DNA of 64,000 bases. It comes from Coix lacryma-jobi var. lacryma-jobi. Its lineage: Eukaryota; Streptophyta; Magnoliopsida; Poales; Poaceae. Each line of letters begins with the position of its first letter. The stretch's first letter is position 1. The translations under genes were made by a program, and so were the position numbers. Shown piece by piece: positions 19,790 to 30,535 of this stretch. The notes under the pieces were generated by a model. It was given only the letters and a program-made list of their open reading frames with translations. It did no database searches and had not been told where the DNA came from. Where the stretch lies: positions 146,141,705 to 146,205,704 of the forward strand of contig CM019824.1 in assembly GCA_009763385.1 (NCBI GenBank), given 5' to 3'.

Positions 19790-20338
19790 CAGGGACAGGG
19801 AAGAGTGGATGTACAAGTCAGCGAGGGTTGGTAACGACCTGTCTTTATTGGGTCATGTGAAAGTTTGTTGTTGCTGTGAAAATGCATCGTCTAAGTCTAG
19901 ATCAGGAGCGCACCATTTGTCCATGTAATAGCTACAAGAACAAGCTTCTCCAGGAAGATAGCATGGTGTAATCTCACTTGATCTGGCATGGTTTCATCAA
20001 GGATTACACCGTCTGGAAGTATAGGTGAAGCAGATCCGGGTGCCACCGTTGGAAACTCGTCGATGACCATGACAGCAGTGGCAGTGAATGATAGAGGACA
20101 ACAACCCTCATCATCAACAGCAACAGCGAGCAAGGACATTGTGAATCATGATTACATCAGCATTAATGATCTTGTCCAAGACATGGAAGACAATGATGGT
20201 GGCGGGGATGGTGAGCAGGGTGATGTGTTGGGGCCCAAAGATGCAGAGCTTTTTGAAAACCTTGCTAACCGTATGGACCAAGATGGCGTTATATTTGGGA
20301 ATCCAAAGTGGTTGGAGAATTTCAAAGAGATCAAGTAG
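19790..20338 (+). pseudogene. CACTA TNP2-type transposase, N-terminal fragment
   Basis: Read with frame changes, the sequence gives the transposase-associated N-terminal zinc region of TNP2-type proteins: EWMYKSARV near 19808, then Cys-rich residues (CPCNSYKN near 19920), HLIWHGFIKDYTVW near 19980-20020, and an acidic region ending GNPKWLENFKEI. The last 116 codons (19988-20338) are open. The catalytic DDE domain is absent. CACTA transposase binds the subterminal repeats and cuts at the CACTA ends; this fragment cannot. Confidence 0.75.
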
Positions 20339-20439
20339 GCAACAAATTGATCCCCTATATAAGGACTGTCAAAGCATTGAACAACATTGCATTTTAACCT
20401 GTAGTTGCTAATGCTAAAGGCTTGCCATGGGTGGTCCGA

Positions 20440-20710
20440 CACTAGCTTCAATTATGTGTTACCTATACTGGCTATTTCTATGAACCATGATAACCAAACT
20501 ATGATAATCAAGATGAACAACTCTAATGATAACATGAAGTCTACAAGGCATGTAAAAAGGCGATTAAATATTTTAGGAAATTGACAAACCAGACTGATAG
20601 CATTGGATTATGTCCATACTTCTAAAAATATGGCAGATCAATTTACTAAGGGACTGTCATGTAATGTGATAGATAGTGCAGTGAGTGAGATGGTTTTGAG
20701 ACCCATATGA
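20440..20710 (+). pseudogene. copia RNase H, C-terminal fragment
   Basis: Motifs KSTRHVKRR, ALDYVHTSKNMADQFTKGL and a final EMVLRPI are the end of copia RNase H, with a stop inside. It belongs to the 13843-22059 element, because the same strand leads to its polypurine tract and 3' LTR. Confidence 0.8.
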
Positions 20711-21235
20711 AGTGTGTCTTAGTGATAACCTGTCCTATGTGATCGGATCCCGTGAAGTAGGATGGTGAAACAAGCTAGTGGTAGACTGTGAGGAAAGACC
20801 CTTAACAAGGTCCATGTCAGATGCACGTATTTCCCATACTGTAAGGAAGGTTGGTTTTTACCTTAATGTATTCCAAGTAGCTTGATGAAGCAAAGATGTT
20901 GGCCTACAGAACATCTTTTGAGAAATGCACCAATATGAGCTCAAATGCTAGTCACAGTCTTTGATATTTGGGTGGTCTCTAAATACTCATGAAATGCCCA
21001 TGAGCTTGACTTATATGCTCCAAGGAAATGCTTTAGGCAATCAGTAAAGGACTTATGTAAAACTTATTTCGCACAAAACTGCCAATTCAAGACATAGTGC
21101 ATTGTTTAGTTGTGAACAAGTGTAAGCTCTGTTCTAGGTGGATATTCAACTTAACAGTCTCCATCGAAACACTGGTATATTAAACAACAGCAAAACTGAG
21201 GGCATTTCTTCTATGCCTTGAAATTTGGTGGGAAT
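20711..21235 (+). other. copia 3' untranslated region and polypurine region
   Basis: Non-coding; it ends AATTTGGTGGGAAT directly before the LTR start TG at 21236. This is the usual polypurine style of this copia group. Confidence 0.7.
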
Positions 21236-22059
21236 TGTTAGATTTAATTGGAATTAACAAAATACTTGACAATTAAATATTGAAAATTTCAAATCTAAAA
21301 TTAATGCTAGGTGAAACTTAAGGTGGGTTAGTGGTTGTTTAGTGGGATAATAGTAATGGATAATTTAATTATCAATTACTAGTAACATACATGGTGTTCA
21401 TGACCATTATCAACCACTACACCTATCTTTTCATATCCCGAGAAAGGCTACATAAGGCGGGGCTCTCTTCTTGTCTGCGAGCATATGACACACAACCATG
21501 TCTCACCAATTTGCTGTTGAGTTCTTCTCTATCATCCTCGTCCCAATCATCTACATGCATGGAGAGTTTGGAGAGCAAGCCTCCAGAAACATCATCTGCA
21601 TTGAGACACTGCTTGAGCATGCTAGCGATAAGGTTTTTGGGAGCGTCACCACGACTACTCATTTATTGGTGATCAACTCTGTTTTATCAACTATTTTGGA
21701 GATTGACTCTTTTTTGATCAGCTATTCTTGTGATTGACTCTTTTTCAATCAGCAATTCCTCTTAGTGGACGTCCGAGGGACTGCATGGTGAACACCTTCT
21801 TCCATCGACTGTGGTCCGTGACTTTGAGCAACAAATAATGAAAACTCGTGTGAATGGAGCCACTAGTGCCTTGAGCATGGGTCCCTCCACTGGGTCTAAT
21901 CCCTTCTCTAAGTTTGTTAAATTCAACATCATTTCCACTTTGATCAGTATGTTCATCGTGGATGCCACTAGTAGTTCACAGATGCACATAGTTGTTTTCA
22001 TAAATTTACTACTATTTATCTATATTAAATTAAACACAAAAATGCCTAAATCTCTAATA
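21236..22059 (+). repeat. 3' LTR of the copia element
   Basis: It starts TGTTAGATT, ends CTCTAATA and is followed by GATAG. It is 824 bp and lacks the SINE of the 5' LTR. Confidence 0.88.
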
Positions 22060-22064
22060 GATAG

Positions 22065-22169
22065 GCCATTTCATGGTGTACTACTCCCTCCGTCCTAAAA
22101 TATAAGGTATTCTATGAAGTTTTGGATAATTATGGGATAATACACATGATGTATCTATAGAGAAATTTT
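22065..22169. other. Stowaway-like terminal fragment
   Basis: ACTCCCTCCGTCCTAAAATA at about 22082 is a Stowaway end. The opposite end is missing because the Sirevirus LTR fragment begins nearby. Confidence 0.6.
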
Positions 22170-23046
22170 ATTCTTAAAGGACTAGAAATGGTGACTAGAG
22201 GGGGAGAGAGGATGAATGAGAGCCTTAAATTTATTTTCATAAAATGTTTGGCCGCTATCTTAAAATTAATTCCCAAAAGCAAGAGCCAACACACGCGATG
22301 TCCACAAACCAAATGATTGGGTACACCATAAAACTCTCACGGTCTAGTTCACGTGAGCCAACTAGTGACTAGATGAACTTTTGAGCTACCTCAACCTACC
22401 AAGAGAAACATGAGGGGGTTCAGGAAAAAAATCTAGAATGGGAAGCATGATTTCTGAAGGGGTCAAAAATCAGAAACTCAATGCAAAAGACAGATCACAA
22501 ATCGGAATCCGAACGGAGAAACCGCGGACGAAAATGCAAGCTGCATAATAGCACCGGACGGTGGGTGGAAAATTGTGCGATGCCTAAGGACCAGACACGT
22601 TCAATGCAAAACTGTGTTCTTTGAAAGCTCACTGCATATCCATCGGATGTGGCTACAGTAAAACTAGCACGTCTGATGGTAGTCTAACAGACGTCAGACT
22701 CAGAAGCGCGTCCGATGCGATTTGGACAGTTCTGAATCTTACTGTATGACCATCGGACTTACCATGCAATGCGTCCGATGCTATCCCCTAATGCATTTGA
22801 TGAATAGCGTAAAACTGGGCAACGCTAGTTTATCCGTCAGACGCGTCTGATGTCTGATCCTGACACGTATGATGCCCATGACGCAACATTATTCATCAAC
22901 CAAATCGATCTGATATCTCTTAAATTTTGAGCACTTGTCTTAAGCTTTGCATAGAGGATCACAATCAAGTTAGTGAGCTACTCCTACGAGATCATGGCTC
23001 GAACCTAACTTTAACTTTAACGATCCATGGGATTTGGTAACGAACT
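22170..23046 (-). repeat. Truncated Sirevirus LTR (3' portion)
   Basis: Read on the minus strand it follows the 3' half of the element 1 LTR: GGTTCGAGCCATGATCTC, then a degraded array of CCGATG/CGTCCGATG motifs (22540-22880), then AAGGCTCTCATTC near the terminus. It is a different subfamily from the other Sirevirus LTRs here. Confidence 0.75.
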
Positions 23047-23118
23047 ATCACTACAAGAAATATGTTGGTTTGTCATTTTTTTGATGTCATAATGTCTGCA
23101 ATTTATGTCATAGATTAA

Positions 23119-23454
23119 GGGGGTGTTTAGTTGGTAGGTGAAAAGTTTTTTGTATCACATCAGATGTTATGACACTAATTTATTCTATTAAAAATGGACT
23201 AATAAAAAAATAAATTACGTATGTCATCAAGAAGCCGTGAGACGAATTTGTTAAGATTAATTAATCTTCATTAGCACATATTTACTGTAGTACAATATTA
23301 TCAAATCATGAACTAACTAGGCTTAAAAATTATCTTGCAAAGTTATCGCACTCTGTATAATTAGTTATTTTCTAGTCACATTTAATACTCCATGCATGTG
23401 TCCAAACATTCGATGTTATAGGTGAAAAGTTTTGGGGTGAGAACTAAACACCCC
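23119..23454. mobile_element. Tourist-like MITE nested in CACTA end
   Basis: The ends GGGGGTGTTTAGTTGGTAG and ...ACTAAACACCCC are inverted, with TAA on both sides (23116-23118, 23455-23457). The subterminal AGGTGAAAAGTTTT is present at both ends, on the same strand. Confidence 0.85.
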
Positions 23455-24519
23455 TAACATTTATGACACCCGGTTGACGAAAAAGCTTGCATAAAAAACC
23501 ATACGCCTTAAACCATGTTTTGTGTCATTTAGATGTTGGTCTCACAAATATATGACGTTGGTTTTGGAGTCATAACGCTTTATGACATTTGATTTTATGT
23601 CATAATTTGTTACACCAAACCCATGTAATCAGCAACCTTATAGTGGGCAAAGCCCATTATTGAGGCTGAATTTTGGCCTATCTCATTTCTTGTTTCGAAG
23701 CTTTTTTTGGCCCATGACAAATTTATATTGATTATGGCCCAATCTAACATATTTAAGCTAGGCCCACACAAGGTTTTATTGGACCAGTATAGATTTTTTA
23801 TGCTGTTTTGAGCCTACATGATTGGCCACAACCCACGTAGCTTTTTATTTGGCCACCTGGACAGCTTATATCAATTCAATTTGCAAACATAAAAAACGTA
23901 TTCATATATGCATTCCACCTGATATCAATTTGCAAACATAAAAACATCCATATATATATGCATTCCAACTTATGAAAAGTATCAACTATGATAATACTAA
24001 TAACACAGATGCATAAATTTTAATTCTTCTAAATTAGGAAGCACCAACATCTTGTCGTCTCCATCTATGTCATCGTCAAGGTAGAGGCTTATAACCTGTC
24101 CATGAATTGTAAAAAAAAAATTGACACTCCAAAACTAATAGGACACAGTAAGTAATCAATGGAGGAGTACAGATCTAGTGAACTGAAACGAAATAGAGCA
24201 TGGACACAGATGAGCGACGGGGAGGACGGCACGAGGAGCCAATTATGAGCGATACGTGGCCCAACCCCGTCGGCAACCAAGCTCACCGGGGTGTGCTTGC
24301 GACACGAACTGTCGGAAGAGCTCATCAAGAGACAAGAGCATGGCGGAAATGCAGAGCAAGCTCAGCAGCTATTTTTTTAAAGAAAACAGGAGGGCGCAAG
24401 CCCTGTGCAGCTGTTGTCGTGGCTGTGGGGTACTGGGCTCGTTGCTGGCAATGCGATTAGTTTGTGATAGATGAATCTTTACTACAGTAGTAAGTGTATG
24501 CATGAGCTATAAAGGGACA

Positions 24520-24600
24520 AAAAAAACTTCATCCAGTTTAAATTATAAGACATTTTAGCATTTCTAAATATATAGTTTTTTACTACGTATCTAGACACAG
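24520..24600. mobile_element. Stowaway-like fragment
   Basis: AAATTATAAGACATTTTAGC followed by ATATAGTTTTTTACTACG and TCTAGACAC matches the common interior of this MITE type, without its CTCCCTCC end. Confidence 0.5.
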
Positions 24601-24750
24601 GGGTGGATGTTGACAACCAAAAATTTCCAAAGTATATAATGGATTCCACTATCATGTTTATATCATCAAGACGATCAGAAAACATATTTGAATCATCTCA
24701 TTTGAAGTTCGGATGAAGAAATAACAGTTTTTGGAGTTTGGCAGATGAGG

Positions 24751-25036
24751 AACCGACTAGGTCGGTTGTAAAACCGACCAGGTCGGTTTGGCCAACTTTT
24801 TCAAATGAAGGATTGGTCTGCATCATTGCGTTCCTCTCGTTGAGCCAATCAAAAAAGCATATATGGTTTACCCCGTTTGAAATCCGAATGAATTAATTAG
24901 CATTTTGGAAGGATTTTCTGCACTGAAACCGACTGAGCCGGTTCTGGAACCGACTTTGTCGGTTTTGCATGCTGCTGGCTGCGCCAAGCCCACAAGAACC
25001 GCCTTAGCCGGTTTGAGAACAGGCTTAGCCGGTTTT
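24751..25036 (+). promoter_or_regulatory. Three pairs of palindromic ACCGAC modules
   Basis: AACCGACTAGGTCGGTT (24751), AAACCGACCAGGTCGGTTT (24771), then two at about 24927 and 24949, and two more degenerate ones at about 24998 and 25020. Each perfect module holds two inverted copies of RCCGAC, the DRE/CRT core bound by DREB/CBF factors. They lie 120-400 bp upstream of the TATA box. Confidence 0.7.
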
Positions 25037-25153
25037 GGCTGTTCCAGTCCGAGTTGGACTCTTTTAATTCCATATTTTTTATGGGATTTCGAGTAGAAAA
25101 CTTGGAGAACGCGATCTGAGGATGTTTCCTACTGGGATAAGACCACCCCTCTC

Positions 25154-25162
25154 TATATATAT
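25154..25162 (+). promoter_or_regulatory. Putative TATA box of solo LTR
   Basis: TATATATAT within CCTCTCTATATATATGAGAGG. Confidence 0.6.
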
Positions 25163-25621
25163 GAGAGGATCACGGCTGATTGAAGGATCCAACCCTAAAT
25201 CGTCAAAATACACTACCCAAACCCTATTTTCCCTACTTTCTCTCTACCTTGTTGTTCGTCACGTCCCCCGGCGGGATTTGGCCGCGTTCTAGGCGACCTT
25301 GCTGGTCCTAGAGCAACCTCCACGTGCTCCTCTCCGACGGGTCTTCCCGGGAGAAGTTCGGGAGTTATCAACACAAGGGATTAAGCCCTAAATTGGCCTA
25401 ACCGGTCTCTAGATCGATTTCGTCAGTTTATTCGAGTTCCTTGCTGTTTCTAGGTTGATTTGCAACCTCTTTAGGCGTGCTAACCCTGCTGGTGTGTGAT
25501 TTGGATCACTTCTAACTTTAACGGCGGATTTAGGCTTAGAGCCACTAGGTCCATGGCCGTAGCCGTCGCCCAAACAATCCTTTGATTACCGATAGTTTTT
25601 TTTGTCTGTTTCTGAATGTTT

Positions 25622-25783
25622 GTTTTTAGGAAAAACCGTGGGGAAGATCCCCAGCAACACTTAATAAAATTAATAGGAAAACAAAAGAGTTACAAGAAGG
25701 AATACTTACAAAAGAGGACCTAATAAGGCATTAGATCCTGCTAACAAGAAAGCAGCCCACAAGCCGGCAGAAAAGAAAAACTC
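25622..25783 (-). mobile_element. 5'-truncated LINE 3' end or related retroposon
   Basis: It is flanked by direct repeats TCTGAATGTT (25612-25621 and about 25783-25792). On the minus strand it ends CTGGGGATCTTCCCCACGG and then an A-rich tail, similar to 3' regions of plant L1-type LINEs. No ORF remains. Confidence 0.6.
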
Positions 25784-25792
25784 TGAATGTTG

Positions 25793-26628
25793 GGCCAAAT
25801 ATGTTGAACTCTTGGCCCAACAGATAGAGAGAGAGGTGGGGAAGAAGGCAGGCAGGCCACATGCGCGACTGCCAACTCGCATCGCTCCGCGCTCATTCGC
25901 AACTTCCTCTGTTTCTACTCACCAAACTAGGAGCTCCTAACCCTAGCCGTCGTACACTTGTAGCTCCACGTCTCAGCCGCTCGTCGACCACCGTGAACCT
26001 CCAACCCGGCGAGCACCGAGGGCCATCCGGTGACACCCTGCGCGCGGCGCGCCAGTGCCCCACAGCCGCCCAACGCCTGCGAGCGAGGCGGCTACTGCCT
26101 GCCAGGCTGCTAGAGGCCGCACGCTACAGCTGCAGCCTGCAGTCACAGCTAGTTCGTTAGTTCCAATCCTAATTTCCAAGCTTGGTAATTTCCCATTCTT
26201 ACTTCTAAAGTTTTAGTTTAACCTTGAAAAGAGTTCAATTGTACCATGGATTTAAGAATGAAATTGAGATATATCATCTAAACGTATACATTTATGAACA
26301 GTTTTATTATTTATTGGTATTAATCTCGACGCAAGTATATTTTAACCTGCTTGGGGCGAGGTTTATATGTTTTGATAGTGGCCCTAGATGTTAAAATTGA
26401 TGAGCTCTGCCACTGCCCGTTGGGCTTGGCTTGAGTGATGCGTGAGCGCGTGGGGTGCCCGCCGGTGCCCTCCGCTCCATCGGTAAGCTCGCCGCCGGCG
26501 ACTTAGCCAGCCTCCTCACCGGGGAGCGCACGGTTTCGGCCATGGTCAAGGCTGGCTGAGTCATGTTGACTCAGGCCCGCTAGCCACCGGCTGTGGGCCG
26601 GATTCTGCCCAGTAGAGTTAGGTTTTGT
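25793..26628. other. Unassigned, GC-rich then AT-rich sequence
   Basis: 25860-26160 is GC-rich with a 99-codon plus-strand ORF of biased Ala/Arg/Leu composition and no known domain; 26160-26400 is AT-rich; 26430-26610 is GC-rich. It could be leader sequence of an LTR or a decayed gene. I see no diagnostic motif. Confidence 0.3.
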
Positions 26629-26643
26629 TCTCTCTTTTTTCTA

Positions 26644-28881
26644 CAACAACAACAACAACCAAGCCTCTTAGTCCCAAACAAGTTGGGGTAGGCTAGAGTT
26701 GAAACCCAACAAGAGACCCTAGTCACGGTTCAGGCACGTCAAAAGCTGTTCTCCATGCATTTCTATCTAAACATAGATCTCTAGGTATATCCCAACTTTT
26801 TAGATCTCTCTTTATTGCCTCCCCACGTCAATTTCGGTCTACCTCTACCTCTCCTCACATGAAAATCTTGGGCTAAAACTCCACAATGAACTGGTGCCTC
26901 TGGAGGTCTCCATTGGACATGACCAAACCACCTCAACCGATGTTGGACCAACTTTTCTTCAATTGGTGCTACCCCTAGCCGGTCACGAATATCGTCATTT
27001 CGGACTCGGTTCATCCTTGTGTGGCCACAAATCCAGCGCAACATACGCATTTATGCAACACTCATTTGTTGGACATGTCTTCTTTTAGTAGGCCAACATT
27101 TTGCTCCATACAACATAGCCGGTCTAATCGCCGTCCTATAAAGCTTGCCTTTGAGCTTTTGTGGTACCCTCTTGTCACAGAGAATACCAGATGCTTGACG
27201 CCACTTCATCCACCCTGCTTTGATCCTATGGCTAACATCTGCATCAATATCTCCATCCTTCTGTAACATCGATCCAAGATACCGGAAGACATCTTTCTTA
27301 GGCACCACTTGGTCTTCCAAGCTCACCTCTCCCTCTTCTTGTGCAGCATTGCCGAAATCACATCTCATGTACTCAGTCTTAGTCCTGCTTATTCTAAACC
27401 CTTTGGACTCAAGGGTCTGCCGCCACAACTCCAGCTTCCTATTTACTCATGTCTGACTTTCATAAACTAACACTACATCGTCTGCAAAAAGCATACACCA
27501 AGGGATATCTCCTTGTATGTCCCTCGTAACCTCATCCATAACCAAGAAAAAGAGATATGGGCTTAAGGCTGACCCTTGATGAAGACCTATTTTAATCGGA
27601 AAGAAATCAGTGTCACCATCATTTGTTCGCACACTGTTCTCGGCGTTGTTGTACATGTCCTTGATGAGGGTAACATACTTTGATGGGACTTTATGTTTGT
27701 CCAAAGCCCACCACATAACATTCCTTGGTATCTTGTCGTACGCCTTCTCCAAGTCAATGAAAACCATGTGTAGGTCCTTCTTTTGCTCCCTGAACCGCTC
27801 CATAACCTGTCTTATTAAGAAGATTGCTTCTATGGTTGACCTTCCAGGCATGAAACCAAATTGGTTCATGGATATCCGCGTCGACCCTCGCAATCTATGC
27901 TCAATAACTCTCTCCCACAACTTCATCGTGTGGCTCATCAACTTAATTCCCCGATAATTAGTGCAGCTTTGGATGTCTCCCTTGTTCTTGTAGATTGGAA
28001 CCAATATGTTTCTTCTCCACTCCTGAGGCATCTTGCTTGAACGATAGATATTGTTAAACAACTTGGGTAGCCATACTATAGCTATATCCCCGAGGCATCT
28101 CCACACCTTGATTGGAATACCATCAGCACTCATCGCTTTATCCACTTTCATCCTTTTCAAACCTTCTCTAACCTCCTGCTCTTGGATCCTCCGCACATAG
28201 CTCCTATTGGTGTCATCAGATGAGTCATCCAACCGAACGGTGGAGTTCTCATTCTCCTCATTGAACAAATTATCAAAATATTCTTGCCACCTATGTCTAA
28301 TCTCATCTTCCTTCACCAAGAGTTGCTCCCTCTTATCCTTAATGCACTTGACTTGGTTGAAGTCCCTTGTCTTCTTATCACGAGCCCTAGCCATCCTATA
28401 AATGTCATTCTCTCCTTCCTTCGTACTAAAACGTTGGTAAAGATCCTCGTAAGCCTGCCCCTTCGCCTCCCCCACCGCTCGTTTTGCAGCCTTCTTAGCC
28501 ACCTTGTACTTTTCTATGTTGTCCGCGCATCGGTCTTGGTACAAGCACTTATAGCATTCCTTTTTTTTCCTTAATAGCCTTTTGCACATCTTCATTCCAC
28601 CACCAAGTGTCTTTTGGATCGCGACCACTTCCTTTAGACACTCCAAGCACCTCTGCGGCAACCTTCCGAACGCAAGTTGCCATCTTCTCCCACATATTGT
28701 TTGCATCTCCTTCGTCTTTCCAAGGGCCCTCATCAATAACTCTTTCTTTGAAGCCCTTCAATGCTTCTCCTTTTAAATTCCACCACTTTGTCCTCGCACT
28801 CTTGGCTTGATTGACCCTACGAGCATGCACCAGGAAGCGAAAATCGGCCACCAGTAGCTTGTGTTGAGAAACCACACATTC
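26644..28881 (-). mobile_element. RTE-clade LINE, 5' truncated
   Basis: It is flanked by a 15-bp duplication TCTCTCTTTTTTCTA (26629-26643 and 28882-28896). The 3' end (left, on the minus strand) is a (GTT)n tract, the simple-repeat tail typical of plant RTE elements. The 5' end stops in the last residues of the endonuclease domain, so most of the endonuclease is missing. Length is 2.24 kb. Confidence 0.92.
26780..28880 (-). pseudogene. RTE LINE ORF: endonuclease tail and reverse transcriptase
   Basis: The LINE protein nicks DNA and reverse-transcribes its RNA at the nick. The visible part begins QHKLLVADFRF, the C-terminal end of the APE-type endonuclease. A linker then leads to RT: WLPKLFNNIYRSSKMPQEW, NYRGIKLMSHTMKLWE, NQFGFMPGRSTIEAIF, FIDLEKAYDKIPR, GLHQGSALSPYLF and the catalytic FADD near 27503. 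After RT comes the RTE-type C-terminal segment (RMLRWICGHTRMNRVRNDDI; WFGHVQWRP). A frameshift sits at a homopolymer (28561-28568), and stops lie at 27447-27449 and 27051-27053 in one otherwise continuous frame. Confidence 0.92.
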
Positions 28882-28896
28882 TCTCTCTTTTTTCTA

Positions 28897-30535
28897 AAAA
28901 TAATAAATGTGCTAAGTTTTGCAAAAAAACATCATAAAAAATATAGTTCCAAAATCTATTTTTTTGTAACTTCTCCATGATGTATTCTTCATAGGAAATA
29001 TTTGAAATTTTGAATTTTAATAGTTTTTGCAAGTTCAAAAATTACATCTTTTAATTGAAAAATGCACCTTAAATGATTTTTGTAGGCCAAAATCTTTATC
29101 CAAAAATTCTGAAATTTGTTTTAATACTATTAGGTGAAGTAACCAACCTTCACAAAAAGTTTGGACTTGGTTTGACAAAATTCTTTAAACCCCTAATTTC
29201 CCTTTCAATGATTAATTGCATATTTAATTAGTTAACAAGGTAATTAGGGTTAATTTTGTTTTAACTTGCCTAACCTTTGTGATGTGTTTGTAAAACCCTA
29301 ATTTCACCCTGACTAAATGAATAGTAATCTTTTCTTAATAACATAAAATGAAGTGATTAAGAAAGTAATTAAGTCACTTAATGAAAAACCCTAGCGGAGG
29401 GTTGCAAGTTTATTTTGTTGGCTTGCAACTATATCACGAGGGAAGTTGTACTCTAGGTTTTTAAGTCTGTAAGCATTTTATCATGTGATCATGTCTATTG
29501 CATTTTGTAATGCAAGCATGCATCTCTCATCACGTGTAGTGCCTGAGAGAGAAGGATTTGTGTTGAACAAGCTTCGGATCAAGAAGATTCGAGTTGAGCA
29601 AACATCGAAGGAGATCCTTGTTGGACAAGGAAGGCTTCGACTTCCAAAGTAGAATCTGATTTCTGTGATCCGATCTAAGATCGTAATCGTCTTCGCAACG
29701 TAGGCAAGCCCTGATGCATAATACCCTTTCTCTAATTTACAAATACTTTATTACACTGTAGGTCTTGTGAAGTGTGCATTAAGTAAGTAGGAGTTGATTG
29801 AAAACATTCTTGCATATTTACCTTGGTATCGTAGATATCTCTTGTTGATATCCCATCAATAGACATAGAACGATCTCTAAATGCTTAACAATGCTTAGAG
29901 TTTGGTAGATGTGGAACGATGGTCTCATCGTTCGCGAGATATAGGTTTACCTCTTGCTCTCTCTCTCTCTTCGACTTTGTTGATGGGTTGAGAGAACCCT
30001 AATCTGATGATAAGATTTAATACGAGGCCGGGCGGGACACATGCAACGTGAAATGATCGGTGTAATGCTCCGCCTATGTTGACCTAGGACCCGTCCATTG
30101 TAGGTCTACTTGTGGTCGAAGCTTTATAGTACTGGCCACATGCTCCGATAAGCATGAATCTTAGGGTGCGTTTGGTTGGTGACCAGAACTTGCCACGCCA
30201 CAGATTCGTCGTGCCACAGTTTTTCTGGCAGCCGTTTGGTTCACTGCCACAGCTATGGCACGCCACACTTTCTTAGCACCATGTCCCACACGTCATAGAC
30301 TCATTTTCGTGCCAAAGTTTGCCAGAAGTGTGGCTTCGATTTTGTTCGCCACACTTTCTGTGGCAGCCACAGTTTGTCGAAGGTCAGGCGTGGCAAGTTC
30401 CGGTCACCAACCAAACGGACCCTAGTTAATCCATATTGGAACAGACAATTGCGCATTGGGACTAGAGAGATGGCGGGTGTAGCATGTACCCACACTACCA
30501 GGCCGCTGTTAGGGACGGAGTAGGAAGATGTAGTA
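28897..30535. other. Probable Tekay/Del-type LTR material, left part
   Basis: Non-coding sequence whose text (ATACGAGGCCGGGCGGGAC, direct continuation of style at 33706) suggests it is one LTR split by the solo LTR at 30536-33700. A (CT)n run lies at about 29955-29970 and a MITE at 30164-30422. No coding sequence is seen. Confidence 0.4.
30164..30422. mobile_element. TIR MITE, complete
   Basis: A 259-bp element with long near-perfect inverted ends: GGGTGCGTTTGGTTGGTGAC at the left and the reverse complement of GGGTCCGTTTGGTTGGTGAC at the right, extending to ACTTGCCACGCC. TA flanks both ends (30162-30163, 30423-30424). The superfamily is not certain. Confidence 0.8.

Larger units (their letters stand above)
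19116..20339 (+). mobile_element. CACTA (En/Spm) transposon, 5' end only
   Basis: It begins CACTACTAAAAAAAATGGGA and is followed by an array of (C)CGCCTC(G/A)GTTAAT and its inverse over about 350 bp, the subterminal transposase-binding type of region. A TATA box (19481), a leader and the start of a transposase-associated ORF follow. It stops abruptly at about 20339, where copia RNase H sequence follows, and no 3' terminal repeat exists. It was truncated together with its host by an internal deletion. Confidence 0.85.
13843..22059 (+). mobile_element. Ty1/copia element with rearranged interior
   Basis: It is bounded by LTRs starting TGTTAG and flanked by GATAG on both sides (13838-13842, 22060-22064). 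From the left it holds the 5' LTR, gag, protease and the start of integrase; from the right, the 3' LTR, polypurine region and the end of RNase H. The integrase core and RT are missing. In their place lie a Tat-like gypsy LTR with non-coding interior (16020-19110) and the first 1.2 kb of a CACTA transposon. The intact 5-bp duplication shows the outer pair belongs to one insertion. TAR/Tork-like affinity is inferred from protease and RNase H motifs. Confidence 0.85.
23049..24608. mobile_element. CACTA-like element end with interior
   Basis: It starts CACTACAAGAAATATG, a typical CACTA terminus. It continues with repeated TGTCATAA/TTATGACA motifs to about 23620, an AT-rich interior, and a GC-richer stretch (24180-24470) with unrecognised short ORFs. 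No right terminus was found; the gypsy-like LTR at 24609 may truncate it. A Tourist MITE is nested at 23119-23454, and a Stowaway-like piece lies at 24520-24600. Confidence 0.55.
24609..25588 (+). repeat. Probable solo LTR (gypsy-like) with inverted ACCGAC array
   Basis: It starts TGTTGACAACC. It has an array of palindromic AACCGAC-N3-GTCGGTT modules (24751-25036), a TATA box (25154-25162), a pyrimidine-rich leader and a GC-rich downstream part. No internal coding region or partner LTR lies beside it. The right end is not firmly placed, and family assignment is inferred from the layout. Confidence 0.55.

Noticed and set aside
20148..20451. Alternative ORFs across the CACTA transposase fragment
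   Set aside because: The frame of 19988-20338 gives the recognisable transposase-associated motifs; the others are shadows.
25861..26160. 99-codon GC-rich ORF as a host gene
   Set aside because: Composition is Ala/Arg/Leu-rich without a domain, and its position beside LTR and LINE remnants gives no support; left as unassigned.
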